A stretch of 64,000 bases of DNA from Sphagnum compactum (taxonomy: Eukaryota > Bryophyta > Sphagnopsida > Sphagnales): NCBI GenBank assembly GCA_965153455.1, contig OZ234493.1, positions 27,394,213-27,458,212 on the forward strand, given 5' to 3'. Position 1 is the stretch's first letter, and the number at the start of each line of letters is the position of its first letter. This document shows positions 1-12,870 of the stretch, in pieces. Under the pieces are notes generated by a model that saw only the letters and a program-made list of their open reading frames with translations, was not told the DNA's origin and made no database searches. Both the position numbers and the translations under genes were made by a program.

Positions 1-654
1 AGCCCAAGCCATTTCAATGACTAGTTGTACCCTTCGATAGAGCTAGAAATTAATTTAAAGAAATCCTAGTTGATTATTGGTAGCAAAGTGGATGCCTAGG
101 TATAGGGATTTCTTGAACTGGCTTCCAACACCACGATGCAAGGAAAATCATCTCTACATAGCACTAGTGAATATCTGTGTTCACTCTAGTTACGCGCCTC
201 ACAAATAAGATCTTTGGAAGTTTTAGAACCTTCCAAATAGATGCGCATCAAACCTTAATTTATTCTTGGACTATTTTCCTTGATATTTGATTGTCCTCTT
301 GTCACTCTCTTTTCTTTTCTTTCTTTCGAACACAAAAAAAATAAAATCAAAACTCATGATATTCAAGGCTCTTTATTAGTTTTTCCACAAGATCACTTCC
401 CTTTAATGTCTTGCAACAATAACTCCAAAACACTTTGTGCCTGAAAGCCTAAAAACTAGCCATTCTATGAAAAATAGTTTAATTTGCAGACATTTTTTTC
501 AACAGAAAACTACCCAAAATTGTCATCGACCAATAAGTAGCACAAATTTTAATTAACACGAGTAAAGATTTCAATTTAGTTCTTTCTTCATAGTTGCCAT
601 ATCAACATTCCTTAGTAACTCAAGGCAAATGGAAAAGATTTTTTAAATTTCAAC

Positions 655-735
655 TTTGATTCTTAATGTAAAGCCCTTGGGGCTTATTTCAACTTTTGCA
701 CGAATAGGAATGTTTGATTTGAATTGAACACTGGT
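655..735 (+). repeat. Dispersed repeat, left inverted copy
   Basis: About 75 bp here match, in reverse complement, the segment at 6396-6470. Shared words include CCCTTGGGG, TTTCAACTTTTGCAC and ATAGGAATG in the same order. The copies are 5.7 kb apart and face each other, so they could be terminal inverted repeats of a large decayed element or simply two copies of a dispersed repeat. No target-site duplication could be established. Confidence 0.6.
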
Positions 736-3700
736 CTTGATTCTTAATGTAAAATGGGCCTTAAATGTTGATGTTAATAACTTTGTTACTTTGATTGTGC
801 TAATTTTAATGTATGGGTCGGTCCTATGATGTCATTAAAAAATGTTTGGTCCATTCTGATCTTGTTTATCCATCTAATGTTGCAACCTTGCCTTGGGCTT
901 ACAACCAAGGATGGGGCAACACAAAAACAAAAAGATTCAATAACAAATTAAAAAAACTTGAACACATTTGGGGGATTGAAAAGGAAGTATTTTTAGGATT
1001 TTCACTTGATGAATTCCCATTTAAAAAGTTGGGAGTTCTATAGAGTTCCAAATTTTTGGGACAAAAGTGTAACAAGGTAAACCTTATCCAACTCACAAAT
1101 TATATCATTGGAAAATTTTCAAATCATAGCTATCAAATGTGAACTTGCATTTTCCATTTGAAACTAATATTTATGAATTGTGGCCAAAAAACATTTGAGA
1201 GTGAAATTGATAATTTGATTCCTAATCATAAAAATCCAACAAAAAAGATGAATTGACCTTTGATGAAAGTGTATGACATGATGTTGAAAAGATCTTGATG
1301 AAAATTACAATGTTTTAGTCAAAAAAATTTCAATCAAATCTCATGTGAGAAAATTATGAACTTGCAAATGTGCATGACCCATAATTTGAATTTTTCAAGA
1401 CTCTCATTTCGGAGTTATGGACAAAATAGTCGTTTCAATGTAATTTCCATGGAAAGGTTTGAAGTGTATTATAGGGAGGAGGGTGGTGGATTTTTCTTAA
1501 GTCCAAGCCATGTAAATATAGTGAATCCAAAAGCAAATTCGCAACCCAAAATTGGTTTCATTTGCACTAACCACTTACATTCTCTGGTTTGTGCATGTGA
1601 CTTGTTTGTGAGGCGCCCATGATTGTCACGTCATCCTAGTCCCATCCCAAAGCCTCCACATGCCTTTCTTACCCCCCAAGTGCACAAAACTAGGGAGCAC
1701 ACCTTGGTTTACATTTCGTTACACTTTGGCAATCAACAAAATGTTTACCCTTGATATTATTTGACAAGCCTAAGCACATGTCATTTAAATATTTGACTAT
1801 CATGTTCACATAATTTGATTTTAAATTTTCATAATGTTTTCGAACATAATAAATGTTGGATCTTTTGTGAAGATTTCCAATTTTGATGTCATGTTTAAAA
1901 ACATATTTGAAAAAGGTGAATAGGTAGATGTTTGTTTTGAGAATGGGGGACATTGTAACAAAAACATGTCTTTCATATTACCCTTAACATTGTAATTACA
2001 AGGACTAATATGGTAGGCTAAAATATATTTTGGCAATTTGATGCCTATTTAATAAAATTTTCCTAAAATTTTGGCATAATCATTATGAAACTATTAAGGT
2101 GTGCATTTTATTTATTAAGTAAACCTTAATAATTTCCCAAAATTCTTTAATTATTTAGTGTCGAACTTGTTAAGTTGCTATTTTAATGGGACTGATCTAT
2201 TTGTCCCAAATGCATAAGGGGGTATTTGTTCTTCCCCCTTCTCAAAAATAAAATACATTTGATATGATTAGGATAATTTTTAAAAATCATATAGGACATT
2301 ACCATTTACATGTGGCATGTGTGGTGCTTAGTGCTTAATGGTGCATGTTGATGATTTATGTATTCATGTTTACACATGAACTCCATGCCTAAACAACCTC
2401 CATGCCTAAGACAAGGAGGCTTACATGCCTAAGGGACTACACATTTACATGCATAAGGTTTACACAATTAAATGCCTAGGCCCACATTTTACATTGTATG
2501 TTGAATAAATGTGATTATGATAATATGATCAAATTTTTAAATGTTTTTAAATAATAATAAACACCGTGATACATATGTTAAATAAAAAATCTTTAGATGG
2601 AACATGGAATTAAATAACAATTTGATGAAATATAAAAGAATGCATCTTGAATGGACATTGCAAAAGATTGCATTGATCTATCTTGAAAATTTTCCAAATA
2701 TGATTTTGGCTATATTATTTTAGTGAAACGAATTTGAAATATCCAGTGTTTAAAACATGTGAAAATAATAGTAAGATCATTATTGATAGAGAGGAATGAA
2801 TTTTTTTTAAAAAGTGTTAAAGAAGCCTTATAGTATGCATAAATTCTTATTTGTTTTCAAAAGAAGAAATAAGAAATATTGTTGTAATAAAATCAAATTT
2901 AAGTTTTGTTAAACTCAATGGAAATATAAAATATAAAATTGAAGGTAAATACATTATTAAATATTTAAAAAAGATCTTGGACATTGCTAAACACTCTTGT
3001 TAATGTTGCCAAAGTTTATGTTTTGCTTTTCAAATTCAACATGTGTCTAAATTATATGTAATTTTTTCCTTGATGTTCTAAAAATATGGTTTTATAAACC
3101 CATGTCAATATTTGTAAGTCTTATCAAAAGGAAAATGATTTTTAAAAGTACAAGATCATAAATTATTTGTACAAAATTATATATATTATTTGCATTAATG
3201 TTTAATAAGGTAGGATAATAGTTAATAACACCATATCTTGCATTTGCACAATTTTTTAATTAAAGGGATATGGATAGTATGGGATATTGCATAGGATCAT
3301 TGTAAATGTTCCAACAAATTTAGATATTGTGCAAAACACACTACCACACATGCCATTTGATATAACGATATATACTTATAAATGATTAACTTTTATCATC
3401 CACGGTTAGATTATTCATTTGTTCATAGTAGAAAATAACATATGTGTAATTAACTCTCATTAAAAGAAAATTTTCTTATTAAAAATTTAGCATTTAAAAA
3501 AAAAGAAATACTTGAGTCATGTTATTTTCTTTTACATCGATTTTTATTTGAAAAACCAATTTATTAAATCATGATTTCATAATATTGATGTATCAAATGA
3601 TGATGTTTTAAATTAAAAATAATGAAATATAATATAGGATACAAAAAATTTAGGCGAATCAATACATTTCTAGATTATTTGATCAATGGTTATAAAACAC

Positions 3701-6395
3701 GGTTGCAATTATTAAAAAGTTGAGTCCACCAACATTTTTCATAAAATTTATGACTACAAGTATTAATAATTCTTTGATACTTGTAGATACACTTAAAAAG
3801 TTGTATTAGACACATAACATTGAAAATGAAATGAGAAAAATAAAACATGCACCAAACACTAGAAACCTTGTTTAAGACAATTAGGTGTTGTATATGCACA
3901 TTATTATGAACATGAATCCTACATTGTTACTTGTTCAATTTTGTGCACTAAAATACAATACTTAAACAACGATGTATGTTCTTGTAGACAATCACACCCA
4001 ACCCATCACAAATACCATTTTATGATATAAAATCATCCAATATTCATTTGTGTTCACAAAATATGAAAATAATAACAACAAATGAAATCATCATTACATG
4101 CCTCATAAAAGTGTTATAATTCAAAGAAAAAAATTACATAATAAACATACAACATCATATTAGTTTTACACACTTATGAAATATATATAAAACACACATC
4201 TTCTTAAATTCTCTTTAAAAATACTTTATTTATGATGAACAAATAAACAAAAATTTGAATAATTACATTTATCTTTTTATTTAAAACTTATTTTTAAATC
4301 TTTACATATTTTTTGGATAGATAACAATTTGAAAATCGGACTAGATAAATTCAACCTAAAATTGATATATTAAAAGTTCAATAAACATTAACTTCATCCA
4401 TAATAATGACAGTAACAAAAAAACACAAATAATAACATTATTTCACAAAACAAATCGAAGATGAAATGACTTCAAAACACAATGTGAATTTCAAAAGAAA
4501 TTGAAAAATCAGCATTTGTAATCCATGCATTACACGTTAAAAAAAAAAAAACACACTTGTTAACAATAATGAATAATCACATGTCTTCTGATTTTAAAAA
4601 AACACGGTTACCAAAAAATTCTAAAATATAAAAATATAGTATGCCCAAAGTCCTACCCACTTATTTTGTTATGAAAATGATATAAAACTAACAAAAAATT
4701 TATCTTTTATCATACATAATTTTTGTAATTACTAATTATTCATGATTGATTACTATTATGAATAAAACTAATAACTATTCATTCCTAATTGCAATTAGTC
4801 AAAATGTTATCAACAAAGTGCTCAAGCTCAAAATAAAATGTGAAAATGAGAATAGAAGTTTATATACCTTTTCATAAATAATGAATATACAAATTGAAAT
4901 ATAAATAACAAATGCTCCATAATAAACCCTACATCTATCACCAATTTTTCCAATAAACAAAGATAAATCATGATTAAAATGAAAAACTTTTACAACAAAT
5001 AAAGATTTCACAACAAATTGTTTTCACGAGAATTCAAAAAGTTTCCGTCCAATTAAAAAAATGCTAAAAATATTTACATGATTTTTTTGGGTAAAAATGA
5101 CAACCCAAATTTTTTATAAATAATTCAAATAAAATCATATAAATGAAATCAAAACTAACTTCATACATAATGACAACAACCCCCCAAAAACCATTATTCA
5201 AAAATGAAATGACAAGCAAAGACAAAACAATCTCAATATATAAGTACTTAAGTTTGAACAAATTCAAAAAAAATTGAACATTTGTCATCTAGACGCATTA
5301 AGCATAAAAATAACTTAGAAAACACTTGTGAGAAATATAATATCTTTTCTAAAAATGAACATTCAAATACCTTATTTAAACAATACATGAAAAAAATCCA
5401 AAATATAAAACATAGCATGCACACAATCTCAAATTCTAAACATTAACATAACAAAATTATACAAAAAACCCTAAATACCCTAGATATACCTTAAACCTTA
5501 TTTTCAAAAACCCTAGCAACACAACTAAAACAAGGAGACAATATGATTCAATCCAAGCACACAAAAGAATGATTGAAACAAATACACACCACATTTTTAT
5601 ACAACACAATGGTCAAGAAACTTTTTTAAAATCAAACATTTCCAATACAAAGTTACTACACATGTTAATAACATACTTCTTTTTTCTCTTTTTGGAAGCG
5701 CAATGGTAGACTCATAATAACACACTTTTGTGTTGTCACATTATCACATAACACAAAGATGTCATCGATGAGGAGGTTTTCGAGTTTTCTATAGGGAGAA
5801 GACAAATACCTTAACCAAGGTTCCTAAAGAAGAGACTCTTCACCAAAAGGTTATTGCCCCCTTTGCAATTGTGGGCTTTACATAAATCAAAGCAATGAAA
5901 TTTTAGGATGATGCATGGCAATTGTGAAGGGGTGAGGTGATTGGGCAATGAGGTGTGGCCATGTATCCACGTAGATGTGAGGGGGCCAACAAAATTTGCA
6001 CGTTTTTCACATTATTATGTTCTCCAAAAATAGAATAAATAAATAAATAAATAGAATAATCTCCTAACAACAACAACAACATTTTACATCTACTAAACAC
6101 ATGATGGGGAGGGCCCTTGTGTCTTTTGGCACCTTGTTAAGTAAACATGAATGAATGACTCATCCCCCTTTATCACAAAGGAAAACTCTATGTTGACCTC
6201 TTTGAAGTTATAAAATTAGGGTTTTGAGAAAGTTTAGGGTTGATGGGGACCATTTGTTTACTGGCTCTAAATGGGGCATAGGGGGGTAGCTATGCCCCCA
6301 TAAAAGCGAGCTATGGCTCAATTGTAGATGAACCGCACCTGAGTTGAACCATCAACTTTCACATTAGGCCCACTTATACACACGGAGTCACGGCC

Positions 6396-6470
6396 AAGGT
6401 TCAACTCAAATCAAGCATTCCTATTGGTGCAAAAGTTGAAATCATCCCCAAGGGTTTTTACATTAGGAAT
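6396..6470 (-). repeat. Dispersed repeat, right inverted copy
   Basis: Reverse-complement partner of 655-735. It lies next to a segment (6470-6740) with several CCTTGGGGCC-like and 'ggcatttatta' words, suggesting a patchwork of older repeats. Confidence 0.6.
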
Positions 6471-6844
6471 CAAGGCTGAAATACAAAAAAATCTTTTCAA
6501 TCTGCCCCAAGTTACCAATAAATGCTGAACTTTACGGCCTTGCCTTGGCCCCAAGGCTTTGAAAAAAAAAAAAAGGAATTTGGGAAGCCAATTTGCAACC
6601 CTTGGGGCCAATGTTCTAGCATTTATTAATTAATATTCTCATGTCAAGGTTCTGGCATTTATTAGTAATTTTGGGCCCAAACAACAAGCCAAAAATGCTC
6701 AAAGTTGGCTCCGAGTCTTTTCAGCCCTTAGATTCATAGTCTAAACCAGGCCTTACGGTGCATTCACACTTGATGTTAAATGGTCAGTGTTAAATGAAAA
6801 TCTAGGTGGCATCCTAGGTGGCACCCAATGTTAAATGAGCAATA

Positions 6845-7058
6845 GCTTAATGTTAAGTGAATGTTAACTTAACATAAAATGTTCATGGTAAGTAGGTGTA
6901 GGTCCTAAATGACCAAGCTAATGTTAAGTGAATGTTAACTTAACATAAAATGTTCATGGTAAGTAGGTGTAGGTCCTAAATGACCAAGCTAATGTTAAGT
7001 GAATGTTAACTTAACTTAAAATGGTCATGGTAAGTAGGTGTAGGTCCTAAATGACTAG
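6845..7058. repeat. 71-bp tandem repeat, three copies
   Basis: Three head-to-tail copies begin at about 6845, 6916 and 6987. Each contains GTTAAGTGAATGTTAACTTA followed by a 'catggtaagtaggtgtaggt' segment. Copies 1 and 2 are almost identical and copy 3 has drifted slightly (CTTAAAATGG for CATAAAATGT). GTTAACTTAAC within each unit is close to self-complementary. Confidence 0.9.
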
Positions 7059-7084
7059 CTTGGTGTTATGGGACTCAACATTAG

Positions 7085-7240
7085 AGTCAAATTTTTAATT
7101 GTCCAGAACCGTGGTTATATACCAAAACCGGGTCTTGGATTTGTTTGATAACCGCAGTTATGAACCCTACTAAGAACCACCCTGATAACTGTTTAGGGTC
7201 TGTCGTCTGTTCCTGTTTCTAATAACCGCCCAACACTGCT
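7085..7240. repeat. Dispersed repeat R4, copy 1
   Basis: Related to 63110-63405. Both contain a GGTTAT...ACCG segment, an 'aagaacc.ccctgata' word and end with TAATAACCGCCC followed by a CACTG-like word. Variants of this end motif (ATACCCGCCC...CACTG) recur at 11900, 22380, 37765, 37960 and 55420, so it is probably the terminus of a mobile-element superfamily in this genome. Confidence 0.5.
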
Positions 7241-7499
7241 TAATGGAGGCTCAGGCTTGGTTCTAGGGTATAATAGGGTATGTAAGCTTGGTTCTAGGGT
7301 ATCTACTGGTGTTGATCTGGTATGTAGGCTTGTGTCTGGTATAACACCAGGACAATTTTTTACAAATTTTTAATAATATTTTTTGGGTAAATTTTTCCAA
7401 AGATTTGGCAAAATGATTCAATTTTGTGTTACTAGAAAACATAAATTACCAGAAAACTTCCAAAATCTTTTTTTTTTAAATGATAAAATCTGTTGAGAA

Positions 7500-7720
7500 A
7501 AATCCTTGATCAACACTGGTAGCAAAGACCTTACCAGTCTGGTATGAGCTGATGCAATACCAGATTTATCCTAATATTACCCATGCAGGGAGGTGAGGTA
7601 ATACCCGCCTTGTACAAGTCTAATATAGTCTCAATATCAGGTATATATATCTGCTAAAAATCCAGACTTGGACCCAATACCAAGACCCAAGGTGGCCTGA
7701 AAGTTTTTAAAAAAGTACCC
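7500..7720 (+). repeat. Direct repeat flanking the 3.8-kb transposon, left
   Basis: This segment resembles 11600-11850 in the same orientation. Both start with ACTGGTAGCAA followed by a CCTTACCAGT-like word and a GTATGAG...GCAATACCA stretch, and both end in GTACCCAAT or ATACCCAAT. The two copies lie on either side of the 7724-11557 element, so that element sits inside or between duplicated older repeats. Confidence 0.6.
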
Positions 7721-7920
7721 AATAGAGTTATCCATAAAGTTAAGAAAAACACAGCACCAGAACCCTGAGTTTGGTCATACACAGGGTGAGATTAAAAAGA
7801 AACCTGCCAAAAACTACGTTAGCATTCTATAGGGGATGAAACTCACAAAACCATCAATTTTGGTGGTAAACTGAAGTTTCATCCTGTCTTTCCTTTTTCC
7901 TGAGCGCCTCCAGTGCTGCT

Positions 7921-8340
7921 ACATATATTTTCACCCTGATGTTATTTCAGCGACAAGTCATAAATAAATGTGTTGCTGGCTTTGAGGCGGGTCGGCATGA
8001 GTTTTCACGCATGACCAGCACAGGCCTCAGAGCAAACTGACACGAAAACATTTTGTGTGTCGGTGGCAGCCTGGTGTTCATTTCGACTGGTTGGAAACCG
8101 TGTGCCACGAAGTATGAGCCTTGAAACTTGAACCTCAAAACCTACCACCCATTGAAACATGTCAAGTTTCAGCAGGCAGCCCGATGTGCCTTTCAATGCC
8201 CGGGCAGCCCAAGCCCTCGAAGCATATCCCAGCAAAATATGTAACGTTTCAAGAGTTATGTTTTGGCCCCATCCACCCATCTTCCATGTTCCCTCATGCG
8301 ATCCCTATTCATGCCCCATGACCCATCCATGACACTTTAA
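7921..8340 (+). repeat. Left subterminal inverted arm of the transposon
   Basis: Pairs with 10975-11395 in reverse complement. Matching landmarks are the GACAAGTCAT word, GGTAGG/CCTACC before a CCATTGAAACATGTC-like segment, and a GGCCCCATCC...CATGACCCATCC segment at the inner end. This arm is relatively GC-rich compared with the flanking DNA. Confidence 0.75.
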
Positions 8341-10974
8341 ACCTTTTTCAACTTTCCCATGCTTCATCTTTCACTGAACTACTATGTCAAGACAATTAAT
8401 GAAAGTAATGGAATAGGTTTAAAAATTTAGATAGGAATTGCTTACAAGTGGGATGCATCGCATGTCAATTGTCATAACAAATGAACCATCGCACCCAAGT
8501 TTTGGTTCAATTAGGGTTTAGTTCCTTGGATTTCTTACAACTACGAGCTGTTTTTCTTCCTCCAATTCAAGCGTAAGGCGATCCAGGTCTTCCATTGTTC
8601 TTAACACAAAAATCAAATTAGTCCTGATAAAAGAGAGGAAAATGGAAAGCGAAACAATGGACATGATAGTAGAAGATGTGAAAATATACAAAACAATTTT
8701 TTTGGAGGTACATTTGCAAGGAGTGGTTGTGAATATTTAAGGAATGCCGTAGTCATTGCCAAAAGGACAAGAAGGAATTTATTTGTGTTTTTTGTCACTA
8801 CAAGAAGAACTCAAAGATGAGGATCAATGAACATTGAAAAAGGGGTGTGACAAGTTATGGATTCCGAAGGGAATCCTCTCAAACTGAAGTTGTACCCACC
8901 ATTAAACAAAACCCCTCGGAAGGTGTGTATATTGCGGAGGGTGGAAACATTCTGGAATATAAATCAAAGGTGAATGCATTGTCAAAGCCAAGGAGCAGTC
9001 GCCCTTCAATTACATTAGCTTTACAACTAGTACGAATGTATGAACACAAGTGCAAGAAGGTGAAAACTTCGCCCTTAGAGATTCACGACGAAGTTTAAGA
9101 GGATTTTGTTATTGTTTGTAAAAAACGCTTCACAAAACATGGAGGTTAAACAATCAAACGAGTTTCGAAGCCAGAGAGGATTATCGAATGCCCCGATTCG
9201 CCGAAACCTATCACTTGGAAGAAATCGTAACATAGTGGTATTGGATCACACCTTTTTTATTTGAATATGCAACATTATATTGTTTTCTTAAATTTCAACA
9301 ATATTCAATTAACAATTGCAAAACGCTTGCAAAATACTAGTTTAATTTTTAGTGTTCAATTGAAAAGCAACCTGTATCAGTTCATGTGAAACATGTTTCG
9401 ACATACATTTTTTTGTCCCCAAAATTCCACAAGTTTCAGACTCCTCCAAAAAAATCATGTTTTAGTCATGTTACAGCATTCTATCAGTTCCAAATAAACA
9501 TGTTACAATATCAATAAGTAAATTTATGTTTTGATGGCAAATTATAGAATTCGTCAATGATTATCATGTTTCGAAACATGTCTTTGGAAATTTCATTCCT
9601 TGTTCATGGACGAGATCATGTTCAACTTTCACAGTCAACAAACCTAAAGTGAAAGTTGACGATTTTTGATAGCCATGTTTTGGTAGGTTTTAATTGGCGT
9701 GTTTCTATGGTATAATATATTTCATCTTTGAATGCATTTACCTTCCAAGGTCTATAAATTCATATCACATACTGAAGAGTGAAAAGTTGAAACAGATAGG
9801 TGTTTCGGATAAAGCCTCACCATTAGGAAATATGGGTACCAATCTAGAAGAGTTACATACCCCAAAATCAACTCCCAAAAACTAGGAGACGGTGGGGACA
9901 AGAAGAAGAAATTAGAACTTGATAAGATGTTATATGAAAACAAGGCTTGGTGAGAGGTTGATATAATGTTTTGGGAACTTTCAAAACGAAAACCAGTGTT
10001 TGTTGGGAAAATCGTAAAAACACCGAGCATTTGGCATAACTACAGTGCAATATTTTTTGATTGGGATTGGAAAGTGCAAAATAAAGAAGAATTTGCAAAG
10101 AGTTTCGATACCTTTGAGCAGGATCCAAACTTCAACATTGTTTCCTACTACGCATTCGAAAAGTTCATGTGAGTAAACAAAGTGGTACTCAATTACTTTT
10201 ACCATATTGATCCATTACAACACATTCACAAGTACATTTTATTTTAAACATATGCATTCATAATCACATCAATCACTTACTTCAGCTTTCATTCCATATC
10301 TATGTTTCTATACATATGCATGTTTGAAATTTTCCATCATTGGTGTTTCAACATCACTTAAGGTTAAAGATTCGTGTCCAATACATTCATTTAAGTTTTG
10401 TTCACATTCACATGTTTTTTATGTTTGTTTTATTCTTTTCCATTGTTAAATTTTCAAAAGGTGCCATCATAGATGTTTCAATTCCCGAAAACATAGGTTA
10501 CAATGGTTTATGTTTCAAGTGGATTTCAGTGGTCGAATTAGGTTTCAATGGTTTATGTTTCATTTGAATTCTAGTGGTTTATGTTTTAATGGGTTGTATC
10601 ATGCATTTCAAGTTGAAACGTGGGTGGGCTTAAGGTGGTGTGCGCACAATGACCTTTGCAAACTAAACGCAGTCTATTATGAGACGATTAGCTATATTTC
10701 GAAGATTACTGTATCATGACATGGTAATTAGTTTTTAAGACTGTTCATGTGCAACATTGCTGTGCTTCGGATGAAAAAATGAAAGTGAAGAAAACTGCAG
10801 ATAAAACATGATGAGTGAACTAGTGTGAGTGAAAAGATAGAACTTCCCTAGCGCCGCCATGACCTCTTTTTGTTATCAAAACCTTAATAAATCTTTGGCA
10901 AGGGAATGTTAATGAAGATGTCAAAGTTCGATAGAAAAATACACGAGGTTGATGTGAAGATGAAAAAGGTCTAA

Positions 10975-11395
10975 AACGTCATGGATGGGTCATGAGGCAT
11001 GGATGGGGATCACATGCTGGGATATGGAAGCTGGACGGATGGGGCCAAAACATAGCTCCCAAAATGTTACATGTTTCGGTGGGATATGTTTCTAGGGCTC
11101 AGGCTGACCATGCATTGAAACGCGCATCAAATCGCTTGACGAAACTTGACATGTTTTAGTGGGTGGTAGGTTTCAAGGTTCAAGTTTTGAGGTTCATGTT
11201 TTGTGGTGCGTGGTTTTCAACTGGCCAAATTGAGCGCTAGGCCGCCATCGAAATATGACATGTTTTTGTGTCAGTTTGTTCCGAGGCCCGTGCTATTCAT
11301 GCATGGAAACTCGCACAAGGCCACTTCAAAGTGAGTGACGCATATATGACTTGTCGCTGAAATAACGTTCGGGTATATTTTCACAGCTCCTAATT
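10975..11395 (-). repeat. Right subterminal inverted arm of the transposon
   Basis: Reverse-complement partner of 7921-8340, imperfect, with several small gaps. Stem-forming arms of this size would make a very long hairpin if transcribed through. Confidence 0.75.
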
Positions 11396-11599
11396 GTACA
11401 ACTACTATAATTAGTCTTGAACCTTGTGCATTAAATGCTGAGTATCAGCATTTCATAGTGAGATTTATTAAAATGTCTTTACTTTGCGGATACCACTAAA
11501 AGAGGGGAAAGGGGGTGAAAGGAGGCCCAAAGACATGGTTATTTTACGGATAACTCTAATACCACTACCAACCTGGCTATATGGGCCTCTCTGCCAGGT

Positions 11600-11850
11600 A
11601 TCATCACTGGTAGCAAGGACCCTACCAGTTTTGTATGAGTTGAGGCAATACCAACCTTATAACTGTATTAGCCTGTTAAATAAGTTACCTAGCCTTGTAC
11701 CCATTTTATATCCATCTCAATATGAGGCATATGCCTATTTCAACCCTATTTCCAGCCAAAAATCAGTCTTCAACCTCCCCATACTCGGACCAGACTGGTA
11801 TGAAAGTATTTTGAAAAAATGCCAAATACCCAATAGCATGGTAAGAAAAA
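11600..11850 (+). repeat. Direct repeat flanking the transposon, right
   Basis: Second copy of the segment at 7500-7720. An open frame of 165 codons (11484-11981) overlaps it but spans the transposon end and this repeat and has no domain, so I do not call it a gene. Confidence 0.55.
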
Positions 11851-12129
11851 GAAAGGAAAAGAATCTGATACAACCACCAAGAAGTGGGTATGTTCAGAAG
11901 TTGATACCCGACCAACACTACTGTGAACCTACCCATGCACTTGTTTTGGGGGGGCAGATTTTCGCACCATGGGCATTTTAGAAAAACATCCGGCACTACA
12001 GGATACAATTCATGCACTGAAGGATGAATGGTAAGTGGTCAAGAAACAATTTTCTGTTGGGTTCCAGTTCCCTAGATAACCATGGTGGTTAGCTTAGTTG
12101 ATTTTTTTTCCCAAAGTAGATAATTAAAA

Positions 12130-12325
12130 AAAACAGTCCTTACCTATGTATAAACCATCTACTTACCTACCGAGTAGTGGTTACTTATTTTCCTACATAT
12201 CTACCTATATATGAGACCTATTTCTTATATAATTGGTTACCAAGGTCAAACCAATCATTAACTCAATTAAAGTTCATCCACAACTGAGTAATAATGTCCA
12301 TCCAATGGATGGTGCGGGCTCAATC
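12130..12325 (-). repeat. Dispersed repeat R2, copy 1
   Basis: Reverse complement of the segment at 20740-20960. Read on the minus strand it has CCATTGGATG, GTTGTGGATGAA, CTTGGTAACC, ATAGGTAGAT and a run of TAGG/TAAG tetranucleotides, in the same order as the other copies. It is followed, 330 bp on, by repeat R3, the same order as at 63.4-63.7 kb. Confidence 0.75.
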
Positions 12326-12649
12326 CAAAAGTTGTCTCATTGTTATTTTTCAATCTTAGTTGTGAGATGGGAACTTTTTTAAAAAAAGATGTGGAGATAA
12401 CTACCTACCTACTTATACATACATTTGGCTCAAAAGTGTGTGGCACATGTTGGATTATATTGATACATTTCATTTAAAATGTAAGGTAAATAGAAGGGTT
12501 GCTCAAGTTGATAAGAGCATAAAAAAAGAAAAAAGAAAAAAGAAAAAAATAATCATTCTTTGCATAAGGTCAAGGGATTTTCTTTCAAATTTGTCAAGTA
12601 GGTGGACTTGCTATCATCGAGACAAGAGGAATGAACCAAATTTGGCTAG

Positions 12650-12870
12650 AGGTCACACATGAGAACTGAAGATGACGAAACCTTGGCAATCATAAATAAA
12701 CCAAATCATCCAAAAAAGAGAGAGAATACAAGAAACAAAATGGAAGGATCCACGTCCAAAAAGACAAAAGAACCACCTAAGAGGGCGAACCACAAGGGGA
12801 ACATCAAGTTCTTGAACCCTTTCCTACCATATCAAATAAGGAAAGAGAAGGACCTCTGGCTAGCTTAAAA
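12650..12870 (+). repeat. Dispersed repeat R3, copy 1 (possible element coding relic)
   Basis: Closely resembles 63610-63745 in the same orientation, with shared ACCACCTAAGAGGGC and AAGGGGAACATCAAGTTC. In both copies one frame reads a lysine/proline-rich peptide containing EPPKRAN, so it may be a fragment of a mobile-element protein. I do not recognise a domain. Confidence 0.6.

Larger units (their letters stand above)
1..6844. other. Gene-free AT-rich region
   Basis: No open frame here resembles a known protein. All frames are short, low-complexity and rich in Lys, Asn, Ile and Phe, as expected from AT-rich noncoding DNA. The frame at about 1356-1622 is the longest near the left end but shows no domain. 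The only structure I can support is a pair of inverted ~75-bp repeats near the two ends of the region, listed separately, and short recurrences of a CATGCCTAA word around 2385-2480. Confidence 0.6.
7724..11557. mobile_element. DNA transposon with terminal inverted repeats (3.8 kb)
   Basis: Both ends carry AGAGTTATCC pointing inwards (7724-7733, and reverse complement at 11548-11557). The element is flanked by a 3-bp direct duplication AAT (7721-7723 and 11558-11560). The outer ~200 bp of the two arms differ, but inside them a long imperfect inverted repeat of about 400 bp pairs 7921-8340 with 10975-11395; both contain GTTATTTCAGCGACAAGTCAT in opposite senses. The interior (8340-10970) has no recognisable transposase. 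Only short frames are visible, for example near 8847-9098 and 9966-10172, so it is probably non-autonomous or decayed. A 3-bp duplication would fit the PIF/Harbinger superfamily, although that family normally duplicates TWA; assignment is open. A 392-bp derivative with the same ends lies at 46124-46515, which independently fixes the boundaries. Confidence 0.8.

Noticed and set aside
8005-8321. Overlapping frames in the left arm of the transposon
   Set aside because: They are part of the inverted-repeat arm and are not preserved in the other arm.
11484-11981. 165-codon plus-strand frame
   Set aside because: It crosses the right end of the 3.8-kb transposon into a flanking repeat; no domain and no conserved frame in the other repeat copy.
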